DNA from: Streptomyces sp. Z26
Lineage (GTDB): Bacteria; Actinomycetota; Actinomycetes; Streptomycetales; Streptomycetaceae
Assembly: GCF_003665095.1 (NCBI RefSeq)
Contig: NZ_RCHV01000002.1
Location: forward strand, 4,884,501-4,948,500
Length of the DNA: 64,000 nucleotides
Direction: 5' to 3'
Position numbers and translations under genes: made by a program
The notes under the pieces: generated by a model
What the model was told of the DNA's origin: nothing
Seen by the model: the letters and a program-made list of their open reading frames with translations, nothing else
Databases searched by the model: none
In this document: in pieces, positions 16,239 through 23,923 of the stretch
Numbering within the stretch: the first letter of the stretch is position 1
Layout: every line of letters begins with the position of its first letter

Positions 16239-17596
16239 CGCTCGACCACCTCACCCTCGGTGATGGATCTGACCTGCTCGTCGTACGACCGGGCGCCCTG
16301 CTCCGGGCTCGCGTCGCCCGTGGTGACCTTCTCCATGGCGACGGTGATGGCCTCGGAGACGCGCGGGTAGACGGGCAGCGCGGGCCGGTAGTGGGTGACG
16401 TCCACGAGGTCGGTGAAGAACTTGGTGCGGGGGATCGCGTTCAGGTACGCCGGGTCGGCGGCGACGTCCTCGCGTACGGCGATCTGCGAGCCGCGGACGC
16501 ACCACTCGCGGGCGTTCTCGCGCCGCTGGAGCGTCTCGATCATCTTCCACGACAGGTCGTGGTTCCCGGACTTGCGCGGGATCGACCAGGCCCAGCCGCC
16601 GGACATGCTGGTGCTGCCCGGTTCCCCGCCATCCTGCGTGGGCATCGGGGCGACGCCCATCGTGTCGTTCCACTCGGGCCAGGGGCTGCCGCCGGTCTTG
16701 ATCCACTGCTGGTTGATCCAGGAGCCGTCCAGTGCGATGGCCAGCTTCTCCTGCGGCAGGTGGTCGGTCATCACCTGCGTCTGCATGTCGGGGGAGAGGG
16801 CGTCGGAGACGTCCGGGCCGAGCTTCTCGGAGAAGACCGTGTCGACGAACTCCAGGCTGTCGCGGAAACCCTTGCTGCCGACGACCCACTTCTTCGACTT
16901 CTCGTCGTAGAGCTGGTCCTGCGTGCCGTAGAGCAGCATCTCGAAGCCCTGCATGGCGGCGGCCTCGCCGACGGCCTTGCCGGTGAAGATGTTGAACGGG
17001 GTGACGTCCGGGACCTTCTTCTTGATCGTGCGGGCCGCGTCCAGCACGTCGTCCCAGGTCTTCGGGGCCCAGTCGGTGGGCAGTCCGGCCTTCTTGAAGA
17101 TCTTCTTGTTGAACCAGAGGCCGCGGGTGTCGGTGCCGTCCGGCACCCCGTACGTCTTCCCGTCCTCGGCCAGCCCGGCCCGCTTGGCGTTGTCCTCGAA
17201 GCGGTCCCAGTCGTCCCACTTCCCGAGGTACTCGTCGAGGGGCTGGAGGTAGTCGCTCTCGATGTCGGACTGGAGCAGGAAGGTGTCCTCGTAGACCAGG
17301 TCGGGCGCGGTGTTCGGGGACCGCATCATGATCTGGATCTTGGTGTAGTAGTCGTTCTGCGGCGCCTGGATCGGGACGAGCTTGACCTTCTTGCCCGGGT
17401 TCTCCTCCTCGAACTGCTTCGCGACGAACTCCAGGTAGTCGTCGCGGACCGTGACGTTGTTGTCGATGTCCTTGGGGAAGGCGATCTCGACCGTGTTCGG
17501 GTCGTCGTCGGGGCCGATGCTGCAACCGGTGAGCGCGCCCGCGGTGAGGACGGCGCTGAGCGCGAGTGTCAGCGGAGCGGTGGGGCGCACGGGCAT
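16235..17596 (-). CDS. Extracellular sugar-binding lipoprotein of the ABC importer
   Basis: A substrate-binding protein of family 1, 453 residues, tethered to the membrane by Cys25 after a lipobox (AGALTGC). The body has the usual two-lobe sugar-binder signatures (FEEENPGKKVKLVP, NTAPDLVYEDTFL, DWAPKTWDDVLDAA). The sugar cannot be read from sequence. The neighbouring chitinase makes an amino-sugar or oligosaccharide possible, but a separate terminator divides them. It is the first gene of the operon, behind an AGGAGG site. Confidence 0.93.
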   Translation of the reverse strand: MPVRPTAPLTLALSAVLTAGALTGCSIGPDDDPNTVEIAFPKDIDNNVTVRDDYLEFVAKQFEEENPGKKVKLVPIQAPQNDYYTKIQIMMRSPNTAPDLVYEDTFLLQSDIESDYLQPLDEYLGKWDDWDRFEDNAKRAGLAEDGKTYGVPDGTDTRGLWFNKKIFKKAGLPTDWAPKTWDDVLDAARTIKKKVPDVTPFNIFTGKAVGEAAAMQGFEMLLYGTQDQLYDEKSKKWVVGSKGFRDSLEFVDTVFSEKLGPDVSDALSPDMQTQVMTDHLPQEKLAIALDGSWINQQWIKTGGSPWPEWNDTMGVAPMPTQDGGEPGSTSMSGGWAWSIPRKSGNHDLSWKMIETLQRRENAREWCVRGSQIAVREDVAADPAYLNAIPRTKFFTDLVDVTHYRPALPVYPRVSEAITVAMEKVTTGDASPEQGARSYDEQVRSITEGEVVER

Positions 17597-17844
17597 GACC
17601 TCCTAGGTCCCGGCTGGCGAATCCCGTCTTGGTCGCGGCGCCCGGCACGCACGTCCGCCGCGTTGTCGGAACGTCCACGCAGCCCACTGCGAGGACGTCC
17701 CTCCGCCTTGCGGCCGCACGCACCGACCACCGCGACCACCTCCACACCACGGACGACGCCATGCGCCAGACAGGACCTAGGCGCCGTACGGACCTGGGCG
17801 GCCCGCCGGTGGTGCGCGTGGGGCGCGGCGGCTGCTGCCCGGCG

Positions 17845-17874
17845 ACCGTACGAGGGGTCCTAATGACAGGTCAA
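17845..17874 (-). promoter_or_regulatory. Candidate promoter of the sugar ABC operon with small palindrome
   Basis: On the minus strand, TTGACC (17869-17874) and TACGGT (17845-17850) are separated by 18 bp, a reasonable vegetative-type match. A TGAC-CT-GTCA palindrome overlaps the -35 box and could be an operator. The implied leader is long, about 240 nt, which lowers confidence. Confidence 0.35.
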
Positions 17875-17958
17875 TGGAACGGACGGGGTTTCGCGAAGTC
17901 CGCTCCGGACCGGGCCCGTACGCGCCGCCGCGCGCGTCGCGTTCCCCGTACGCGCGAC

Positions 17959-18010
17959 GCGGCCGCCGGCCCGCCCCCGTCCTCGGTGGAGGGGGTGGAC
18001 CGGCGGCCGC
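17959..18010 (-). terminator. Large hairpin after the chitinase gene
   Basis: Perfect 11-bp arms (GCGGCCGCCGG / CCGGCGGCCGC) enclose a 30-nt loop that can itself pair through CCCCC and GGGGG. It starts 22 bp past the chitinase stop. Confidence 0.6.
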
Positions 18011-18032
18011 GTGGCCGTGCGGGTGCGGGGGC

Positions 18033-19049
18033 TCAGCCCTGGTAGCCCGCGAGGATCTTGGAGAACTCCCAGGTGCCCTGGTCGATCCCGCTGCACGAGG
18101 CGCTGGCCTCGCCGCCGCCCTCGCAGGGCCGGTCGCGGTTCACGGCCCAGAAGCTGACGCGGGCGAGCTTGTGCTCCTTCGCGTAGTCGACCATCTGCTG
18201 GAAGTCGGCCGCCGCGATGGACTCGCCCTCGACGTCGGTGACGCCGTTCATCGAGGAGAAGCCGACCTTCTGGTACGCCTCCTCGTCGGAGATCCCGTAC
18301 GCGCCCTTGACCATGTCCTTCAGCCCGTCGACCGAGGACTTGGTGGCGCCGACCATGTCGGTGGTGCCGTCGCTGTAGTCGAACGGCATGACGGCCCAGG
18401 CGGCGTCCAGCCCGGCCTCGGCGCCCTTCTTGATCAGGTCCTCGCCGTTGGCGTTCGGGCCCGCGGGGGTGGTGCCGAAGGTCAGGTAGATCTTCACGTC
18501 CGCGTTCTCGCCCTGGACGATCTTGAGCGCGTCGACGGTCCGCTGCCGGACCTCCTCCGACTCGACGGCGGTGGACTCGATGTCGATGTCGATCGACTTC
18601 AGCCCGTACGCGTCGATGACCTCCTGGTAGGCGGCGGCCAGTTCTTCGGCGCTGCCGCAGGCCTCCTCCAGCTTGTTGCCGCTCCAGCCGCCGAACGACG
18701 GGGTGATGTCGCCGCCCGCCTCCTTGACGGCGTTGATGGTCTGCTCGTCCTGGCCGCCCTTCAGCGGACGCTGGCCGTCCCAGGCGGGCGTACAGCCGCC
18801 CTGGGCGAGGATGAACGCCATCGTGAGCTGCTTGTTGCCGGTCTCCTGGAGGAACTGGGCGGCGTCCGGCGGGTTGCCCCAACCCAGGTACAGGTACGGG
18901 CCGTTCATGCCGCTGGGCGCGGCGGCCTCGGTCTTCTTCGCGGGGGCGTCGCCAGGCGCGGCCTGGGCGTTGACGGCGAAGGCGCTGGCGGCGGCCACGG
19001 CGGTGGCTATGCCGAGGGTGATCCTGCTGCGTGTGGAGAGGTGGCGCAC
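18033..19049 (-). CDS. Secreted glycoside hydrolase family 18 (chitinase-like)
   Basis: An extracellular chitinase-type enzyme of about 338 residues. GTG 19049 gives a clean signal peptide (basic start, hydrophobic core, cleavage near NAQA-APG); a longer frame reaches GTG 19091. The catalytic GH18 motif DxDxE is present in LKSIDIDIES. The barrel entry MNGPYLYLGWGNPP and the C-terminal VSFWAVNRDR fit single-domain bacterial GH18 enzymes. No carbohydrate-binding module is present. A DasR-like site lies about 60 bp upstream, implying N-acetylglucosamine control. Exact substrate preference (endo-chitinase or another beta-N-acetylglucosaminidase activity) is not determined. Confidence 0.88.
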   Translation of the reverse strand: MRHLSTRSRITLGIATAVAAASAFAVNAQAAPGDAPAKKTEAAAPSGMNGPYLYLGWGNPPDAAQFLQETGNKQLTMAFILAQGGCTPAWDGQRPLKGGQDEQTINAVKEAGGDITPSFGGWSGNKLEEACGSAEELAAAYQEVIDAYGLKSIDIDIESTAVESEEVRQRTVDALKIVQGENADVKIYLTFGTTPAGPNANGEDLIKKGAEAGLDAAWAVMPFDYSDGTTDMVGATKSSVDGLKDMVKGAYGISDEEAYQKVGFSSMNGVTDVEGESIAAADFQQMVDYAKEHKLARVSFWAVNRDRPCEGGGEASASCSGIDQGTWEFSKILAGYQG

Positions 19050-19106
19050 GGTGGCATCCCATCCATGGTGGGGGTCATGGCTGGGCGGCACGCTAGCGGG
19101 GTGGCA

Positions 19107-19119
19107 TTGGTCCAGACAA
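19107..19119 (-). promoter_or_regulatory. DasR-like responsive element upstream of the chitinase
   Basis: On the minus strand, TTGTCTGGACCAA resembles the DasR consensus TGGTCTAGACCA, with 10 of the 12 core positions matching. It is 58 bp from the chosen start codon, where promoters of Streptomyces chitinases usually carry such boxes. Assignment is by motif only. Confidence 0.55.
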
Positions 19120-19206
19120 GGGAAAGGTCAGGAAACCTTACTTTCTTGACCGCCCCTTGGCCGGGCCGCAGCGGTGGGTCCCGCGGCGGGTCGTCGACAC
19201 GAGGTG

Positions 19207-19959
19207 TCAGTGCGACCAGCGGTAGCAGAACTCCGGGCGGCCCACGTGCCCGTACTGCGGGCGCCGTTCGGCGCGACCCGCGTCGACCAGGTGCTCCAGG
19301 TAGCGCCGCGCGGTGATCCGGTTGACGCCGATCACCTCGGCCGCCGCGCTCGCCGTCAGCCCCTCGTCCCCGGCGGCGCGCAGCGCGCCGGTCACCCGCT
19401 CCAGCGTCGGTTCGCTCAACCCCTTGGGCATCGTGGCCGGTTGGGGCGCCCGCAGCGCCGACAGCGCCCGGTCCACCTCCGCCTGGCTGCCCGCCTCGCC
19501 GCCGCCCGCGCCCGCCGTGCTGCGGAACTCCGCGTACTGCCGCAGCCGGTCGCGCAGCGTCGGGAACGTGAACGGCTTCAGCACGTGCTGCACGACCCCC
19601 AGCGACAGCCCCTCCCGTACGACCGCCAGGTCCCGTGCCGACGTCACCGCGAAGACGTCCGTGGTGTGCCCGGCCCCGCGCAACGCCCGCAGCAGGGACA
19701 GGCCGTGGCCGTCGGGGAGGTAGAGGTCGAGGAGGATCAGGTCGACCGGCAGCCGGTCGAGCAGACGCCCGGCCTCGGCGCGCGAGTGCGCGATCCCGGC
19801 GACCTCGAAGCCGGGGACGCGGGAGACGTAGAGGGCGTGCGCGTCGGCGGCGACCGGGTCGTCCTCGACGACGAGCACCTGCACGGGCACGCCCCCGGGC
19901 CCCGCCCCCGCGCCCGTACCGCCGCCCGACCCCGCGCCCGTACCGCCGTCCGCGCTCAC
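19207..19959 (-). CDS. Response regulator, CitB/DcuR (DpiA) family
   Basis: A 250-residue regulator. A Gly/Ala-rich tail of ~25 residues may be untranslated, with GTG before VQVLVVEDD as an alternative start. The receiver domain has its acidic pair in VVEDD, the phospho-acceptor Asp in LILLDLYLPDG and the conserved Lys in VLKPFTF. The C-terminal half holds a winged-helix-like segment (LTASAAAEVIGVNRITARRYL). The start overlaps the kinase stop by ATGA. The divergent symporter gene is the natural target, with a tandem 9-bp repeat in its promoter. Confidence 0.92.
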   Translation of the reverse strand: MSADGGTGAGSGGGTGAGAGPGGVPVQVLVVEDDPVAADAHALYVSRVPGFEVAGIAHSRAEAGRLLDRLPVDLILLDLYLPDGHGLSLLRALRGAGHTTDVFAVTSARDLAVVREGLSLGVVQHVLKPFTFPTLRDRLRQYAEFRSTAGAGGGEAGSQAEVDRALSALRAPQPATMPKGLSEPTLERVTGALRAAGDEGLTASAAAEVIGVNRITARRYLEHLVDAGRAERRPQYGHVGRPEFCYRWSH

Positions 19960-21683
19960 CGGGCGCCGCCCGTCGCGCCCGCGCGGTCCGTGCCGCCCGG
20001 CGCGGCGCCGCCCCCGTACGGCCGCAGCGGCAGCCGTACGGTGAACTCCGCGCCGCCGTCCGCCGCCTCCCCCAGCGACACCGTGCCGCCGTGCCGGTGC
20101 GTGATCTGCTGCACCAGGGCGAGCCCGAGCCCCGAGCCGTGCGGCCCCCGGTCCCCGGGCCGCTTGGTGGACCAGCCGCGCCGGAAGACGTCCTCGGCCG
20201 CCTCCGGAGAGATGCCCCGGCCGCTGTCGGCCACGCCGATCACCAACTGCCCGGCCGCCCCCGGCCCGTCACCCGCGCCCGCGCCCGTACGCACCGTCAC
20301 CGTCACGCGTGGCGCCCGTCCCCGCGTACGGGCCGCGCCGTCCGGTACGGCCGCCGCCCCGGGCTGGGCCGCGGCCTCCACCGCGTTGTCGATGAGGTTC
20401 CCGAGGAGCGTCACCAGGTCGCGCGCGGGCAGCTCCGGGGGCACGCTGCCGTCGTCCACGTCGCTGTCCGGGGACAGCACCAGCTCGACGCCCCGCTCGT
20501 TGGCCTGCGCCGCCTTGCCCAGCAGCAGCGCGGCCAGCACCGGTTCGGCGACGGCGGCGGTGACCTGGTCGGTGAGGGCCTGGGCCAGTTCCAGCTCCTC
20601 GGTGGCGAAGGTGACGGCCTCCTCGTGCCGCCCCAGTTCGATCAGGGAGACCACGGCGTGCAGCCGGTTCGCGGACTCGTGCGCCTGCGAGCGCAGCGCC
20701 TCCGCGAAGCCCCGTACGGAGTCCAACTCCCCGGTCAGCGCCTGAAGTTCGGTGTGGTCGCGCAGGGTCACGACGGTGCCGCGCCGCTCGCCGCCGGAGA
20801 CCGGCGAGATGTTCACGACGACCACCCGTTCCTTCGTGAGGTGCACCTCGTCCACGCGCGGCTCGGCGGAGAGCAGCGCGCCGGTCAGGGGCGCGGGCAG
20901 GGCCAGTTCGGCGGGGTTGCGGCCGATCACGTCCGGGTCGGTGACGCCCAGCAGTTCGCGCGCCCCGTCGTTGATGAGGGCGATCCGGCGCTGTCCGTCG
21001 AGCATCAGCAACCCCTCCCGTACGGCGTGCAGCGCGGCCTCGTGGTAGTCGTGCATGCGGCTCAGCTCGGCGGCGTTCATGCCGTGGGTGTGGCGGCGGA
21101 GCCGGGCGTTCACCACGTACGTGCCGGTGCCGCCCAGCGCCACCGCGATGCCCGCGGCCAGCAGCAGTACGGCGACCTGCCGGCGCACCTGCTCGGTGAT
21201 CGTATCCACGGCGATGCCCGCGCTCACGAGCCCGACGATGCGGTCGCCGTCGCGTACGGGCGTGACCACCCGTACGGACGGCCCGAGCGTGCCCGTGTAC
21301 GTCTCGGAGAAGGTGTGCCCCCGCAGCGCGGGTGCGGTGTGGCCGACGAAGGTGCCGCCGATCTCGGCCGGGTTGGGGTGCGTCCAGCGCGTACGCTGCG
21401 GACTCATGATCGTGATGAAGGTCACCCCGGTGTCCCGCCGCACCTGTTCCGCGTACGGCTGGAGCGCGCCGCTCGGCTCCGGCGTACGGATCGCCTGCCG
21501 TACGGAGGGCGAGTCCGCGACCGCGTGGGCGGTGGCCGTCGCCCGGTGCCGCGCCGACGCCTCGGCCTGGTGCCGGTCCTTCACGTAGACGAAGACCGCG
21601 CAGCCCGCCACGAGCACCGCGACCAGCACCACCTGCATGGTGAACAGCTGACCTGCGAGGCTACGGGGGCGGGGTACGCGCAT
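19956..21683 (-). CDS. Sensor histidine kinase, CitA/DcuS family
   Basis: A 575-residue membrane kinase sensing an extracellular, probably carboxylate, ligand. A first membrane helix (~12-32) and a second (~173-195) flank a periplasmic-type PAS/Cache domain. A cytoplasmic PAS domain follows (VREGLLMLDGQRRIALIND). The SpoOB-type dimerisation helix carries the phospho-His in RSQAHESANRLHAVVSL. The C-terminal ATPase domain has NLIDNAVEAA (N box), GVADSGRGIS (G1) and HGSGLGLALV (G2). ATG 21683 was chosen because GGAGG lies upstream and the longer frame has no signal. It is divergent from a C4-dicarboxylate symporter, the classic target of this family. Confidence 0.93.
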   Translation of the reverse strand: MRVPRPRSLAGQLFTMQVVLVAVLVAGCAVFVYVKDRHQAEASARHRATATAHAVADSPSVRQAIRTPEPSGALQPYAEQVRRDTGVTFITIMSPQRTRWTHPNPAEIGGTFVGHTAPALRGHTFSETYTGTLGPSVRVVTPVRDGDRIVGLVSAGIAVDTITEQVRRQVAVLLLAAGIAVALGGTGTYVVNARLRRHTHGMNAAELSRMHDYHEAALHAVREGLLMLDGQRRIALINDGARELLGVTDPDVIGRNPAELALPAPLTGALLSAEPRVDEVHLTKERVVVVNISPVSGGERRGTVVTLRDHTELQALTGELDSVRGFAEALRSQAHESANRLHAVVSLIELGRHEEAVTFATEELELAQALTDQVTAAVAEPVLAALLLGKAAQANERGVELVLSPDSDVDDGSVPPELPARDLVTLLGNLIDNAVEAAAQPGAAAVPDGAARTRGRAPRVTVTVRTGAGAGDGPGAAGQLVIGVADSGRGISPEAAEDVFRRGWSTKRPGDRGPHGSGLGLALVQQITHRHGGTVSLGEAADGGAEFTVRLPLRPYGGGAAPGGTDRAGATGGAR

Positions 21684-21742
21684 CCGGCCAGTGTGCCTCC
21701 GCGAGTGGCCGGAAGTGAATGTGACGTTTCGGGGTCGTTCCG

Positions 21743-21760
21743 TGCACGTAATGCACGTAA
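21743..21760. promoter_or_regulatory. Tandem 9-bp direct repeat in kinase/symporter promoter region
   Basis: TGCACGTAA occurs twice head to tail, with no spacer, between the divergent kinase and symporter genes. Tandem direct repeats are typical phospho-response-regulator sites. Binding by the adjacent CitB-type regulator is inference. Confidence 0.55.
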
Positions 21761-21834
21761 CAGTGACCCCCGCCACATGGCGGGTGCATAGTCACCGGAA
21801 TCCCCGAGCAGCCCGAACCCTCCGAGGAGCCGAC

Positions 21835-23292
21835 GTGTCAGGCCAGTCTCCCCCCGTGGACAAGCGGGACACCCCGAAGAAGCGGGACCGAACCCACTAC
21901 CTCTACCTCGCGGTCATCGCCGCCGTCGTCGTCGGTGTCACGCTCGGCTTCGTCGCCCCCGGCGTGGCGGTGGAGCTGAAGCCCATCGGTGAGGGGTTCG
22001 TCAACCTCATCAAGATGATGATCTCGCCCGTCATCTTCTGCACCATCGTCCTGGGCATCGGCTCCGTACGGAAGGCCGCCAAGGTCGGCGCGGTCGGCGG
22101 CCTGGCCCTCGGCTACTTCGTGCTGATGTCCACGGTCGCGCTCGCGCTCGGCCTCGTCGTCGGCAACATCATCGAGCCGGGCCACGGCCTCAACCTCACC
22201 AACGAGGTACGGGAGGCGGGCGCCGCCGAGGCGGAGGGCACGCACGAGAGCACCGCCGACTTCCTCCTCGGCATCATCCCCAAGACGATGGTCTCCGCCT
22301 TCACCGAGGGCGAGGTGCTCCAGACGCTGCTGGTCGCCCTGCTGGTGGGCTTCGCGCTCCAGGCCATGGGCCGCGCCGGGGAGCCGGTGCTGCGCGGGAT
22401 CGGGCACATCCAGCGGCTCGTCTTCCGCGTCCTGGGCATGGTCATGTGGGCCGCCCCGGTGGGCGCGTTCGGCGCCATCGCGGCGGTGGTCGGCGAGACG
22501 GGCACGGACGCGCTCAAGTCGCTGGCCGTCATCATGATCGGCTTCTACATCACCTGTTTCCTCTTCGTCTTCGTGGTGCTCGGCGTGATCCTGCGACTGG
22601 TCGCGGGCATCAACATCTGGCTGCTGCTGAAGTACCTGGGCCGGGAGTTCCTGCTGATCCTGTCCACCTCGTCGTCCGAGTCGGCCCTGCCGCGGCTCAT
22701 CGCGAAGATGGAGCACCTGGGCGTCAGCAAGCCGGTCGTGGGCATCACGGTGCCCACCGGCTACTCGTTCAACCTGGACGGCACCGCCATCTACCTCACC
22801 ATGGCCTCGCTGTTCGTGGCCGAGGCGATGGGCGACCCGCTGGCGGTCAGCGAGCAGATCTCGCTGCTGGTCTTCATGGTCATCGCGTCCAAGGGCGCCG
22901 CGGGCGTCACCGGCGCCGGACTGGCCACGCTCGCGGGCGGCCTCCAGTCGCACCGGCCCGACCTGGTGGACGGCGTCGGCCTGATCGTCGGCATCGACCG
23001 CTTCATGAGCGAGTGCCGCGCGCTGACGAACTTCGCGGGCAACGCCGTCGCCACGGTCCTCGTCGGCACCTGGACGAAGGAGATCGACCGCGAGCAGATG
23101 GAGCAGGTCCTCGCCGGGAAGCTCCCGTTCGACGAGGCGACGCTCACCGACGACCACGGCTACGGCGGCGACCCGGAGCCGGACGAGCGGGTGGACGCCG
23201 CGGTGGAGCGGCACGCCGATGCGGACCCCGACGCCGACCCGGACACCGACGGCAAGGCCGACCTGACGAAGGAGCAGGCGCCCGCCCGGTGA
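21835..23292 (+). CDS. Dicarboxylate/amino acid:cation symporter (DctA/GltP type)
   Basis: A 485-residue secondary transporter that couples C4-dicarboxylate (or acidic amino acid) uptake to Na+ or H+. Family signatures are clear: the serine-rich re-entrant loop STSSSESALPRL, the substrate and ion helix TVPTGYSFNLDGTAIYL, the second loop (ASKGAAGVTGAG), and RALTNFAGNAVATVLV near the end. The C-terminal ~60 residues are a charged Asp/Glu-rich tail. GTG 21835 follows GAGGAG. Divergence from a CitA/DcuS-type kinase favours a dicarboxylate substrate. Confidence 0.93.
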   Translation: MSGQSPPVDKRDTPKKRDRTHYLYLAVIAAVVVGVTLGFVAPGVAVELKPIGEGFVNLIKMMISPVIFCTIVLGIGSVRKAAKVGAVGGLALGYFVLMSTVALALGLVVGNIIEPGHGLNLTNEVREAGAAEAEGTHESTADFLLGIIPKTMVSAFTEGEVLQTLLVALLVGFALQAMGRAGEPVLRGIGHIQRLVFRVLGMVMWAAPVGAFGAIAAVVGETGTDALKSLAVIMIGFYITCFLFVFVVLGVILRLVAGINIWLLLKYLGREFLLILSTSSSESALPRLIAKMEHLGVSKPVVGITVPTGYSFNLDGTAIYLTMASLFVAEAMGDPLAVSEQISLLVFMVIASKGAAGVTGAGLATLAGGLQSHRPDLVDGVGLIVGIDRFMSECRALTNFAGNAVATVLVGTWTKEIDREQMEQVLAGKLPFDEATLTDDHGYGGDPEPDERVDAAVERHADADPDADPDTDGKADLTKEQAPAR

Positions 23293-23352
23293 CGGGCGGC
23301 GGGCTGCTCGCGGACGCGCGCGGCTGACCACCGCGCGCGGCTGACCACCGCG

Positions 23353-23397
23353 CACGCGGAAGGGGCGGACCCGAACCGGGTCCGCCCCTTCCGCGTG
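23353..23397. terminator. Strong bidirectional terminator after the symporter
   Basis: A perfect 21-bp stem with a 3-nt loop (AAC) lies between convergent genes. It is the longest perfect hairpin in the window. Confidence 0.9.
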
Positions 23398-23438
23398 TCC
23401 CGTCCCCGCCGCGGCGCGCGGGCGGGTGGGGGAGTCCG

Positions 23439-23735
23439 TCAGTCCTCCTGCTCGACCTCGGGCCCCTCGATGTCGTAGCCGATCGGGCTGTGCTTGAGCC
23501 AGCTCTTGACGATGTACGTCTTGGCCTCGGCCTCGAACTCGTCGATCATGACCGGCCGGTTCTGCGCGGACTGTCCGGCGAAGGGGGAGTCCTCCTGGTT
23601 GACGTACTCCAGGTCGCCCTCACCGGTGTGGGTGATGTGGGTGATGTCGATGTCGGCGAACGCCGCGGGGGCGGCGACGGCGCTGAGGCCGAGGGTGAGA
23701 CCCGCGACGGCAACCGCACGTGCGAAACGCTTCAT
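23439..23735 (-). CDS. Small secreted protein, unknown function
   Basis: A 98-residue protein from ATG 23735 (GAAGGAC site). Residues 1-28 are a classic signal peptide ending AAPAAFA-DID. The mature ~68 residues are acidic, without cysteines, and begin with a short His/Thr repeat (ITHITHTGEGDL). No family is recognised. It stands alone between the symporter terminator and the glucan operon, on the same strand as the latter but 190 bp past glgB. Confidence 0.75.
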   Translation of the reverse strand: MKRFARAVAVAGLTLGLSAVAAPAAFADIDITHITHTGEGDLEYVNQEDSPFAGQSAQNRPVMIDEFEAEAKTYIVKSWLKHSPIGYDIEGPEVEQED

Positions 23736-23923
23736 GAGTCCATGTCCTTCCACTGATCCGTGACCCGAAAGAGGCGCGCCGTCCTCGCGCTCACGACGGC
23801 GGCACCGGAGTCAGGTTTGCGGGCGGCACGGCGCGGCGCGGGGAGCCCCACGCGGCGACACCCGTACCGGTGACGACATTGCGCCGAACGGCCAGTGCCC
23901 GTACGGGGGTTCCGGTACGGAAA

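Larger units (their letters stand above)
17597..18032. other. Intergenic region between chitinase gene and ABC operon
   Basis: 436 bp without a supported gene. It contains the chitinase terminator (17959-18010), a possible promoter for the ABC operon (17845-17874), and a GC-rich leader of about 240 bp before the binding-protein gene. Confidence 0.5.
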
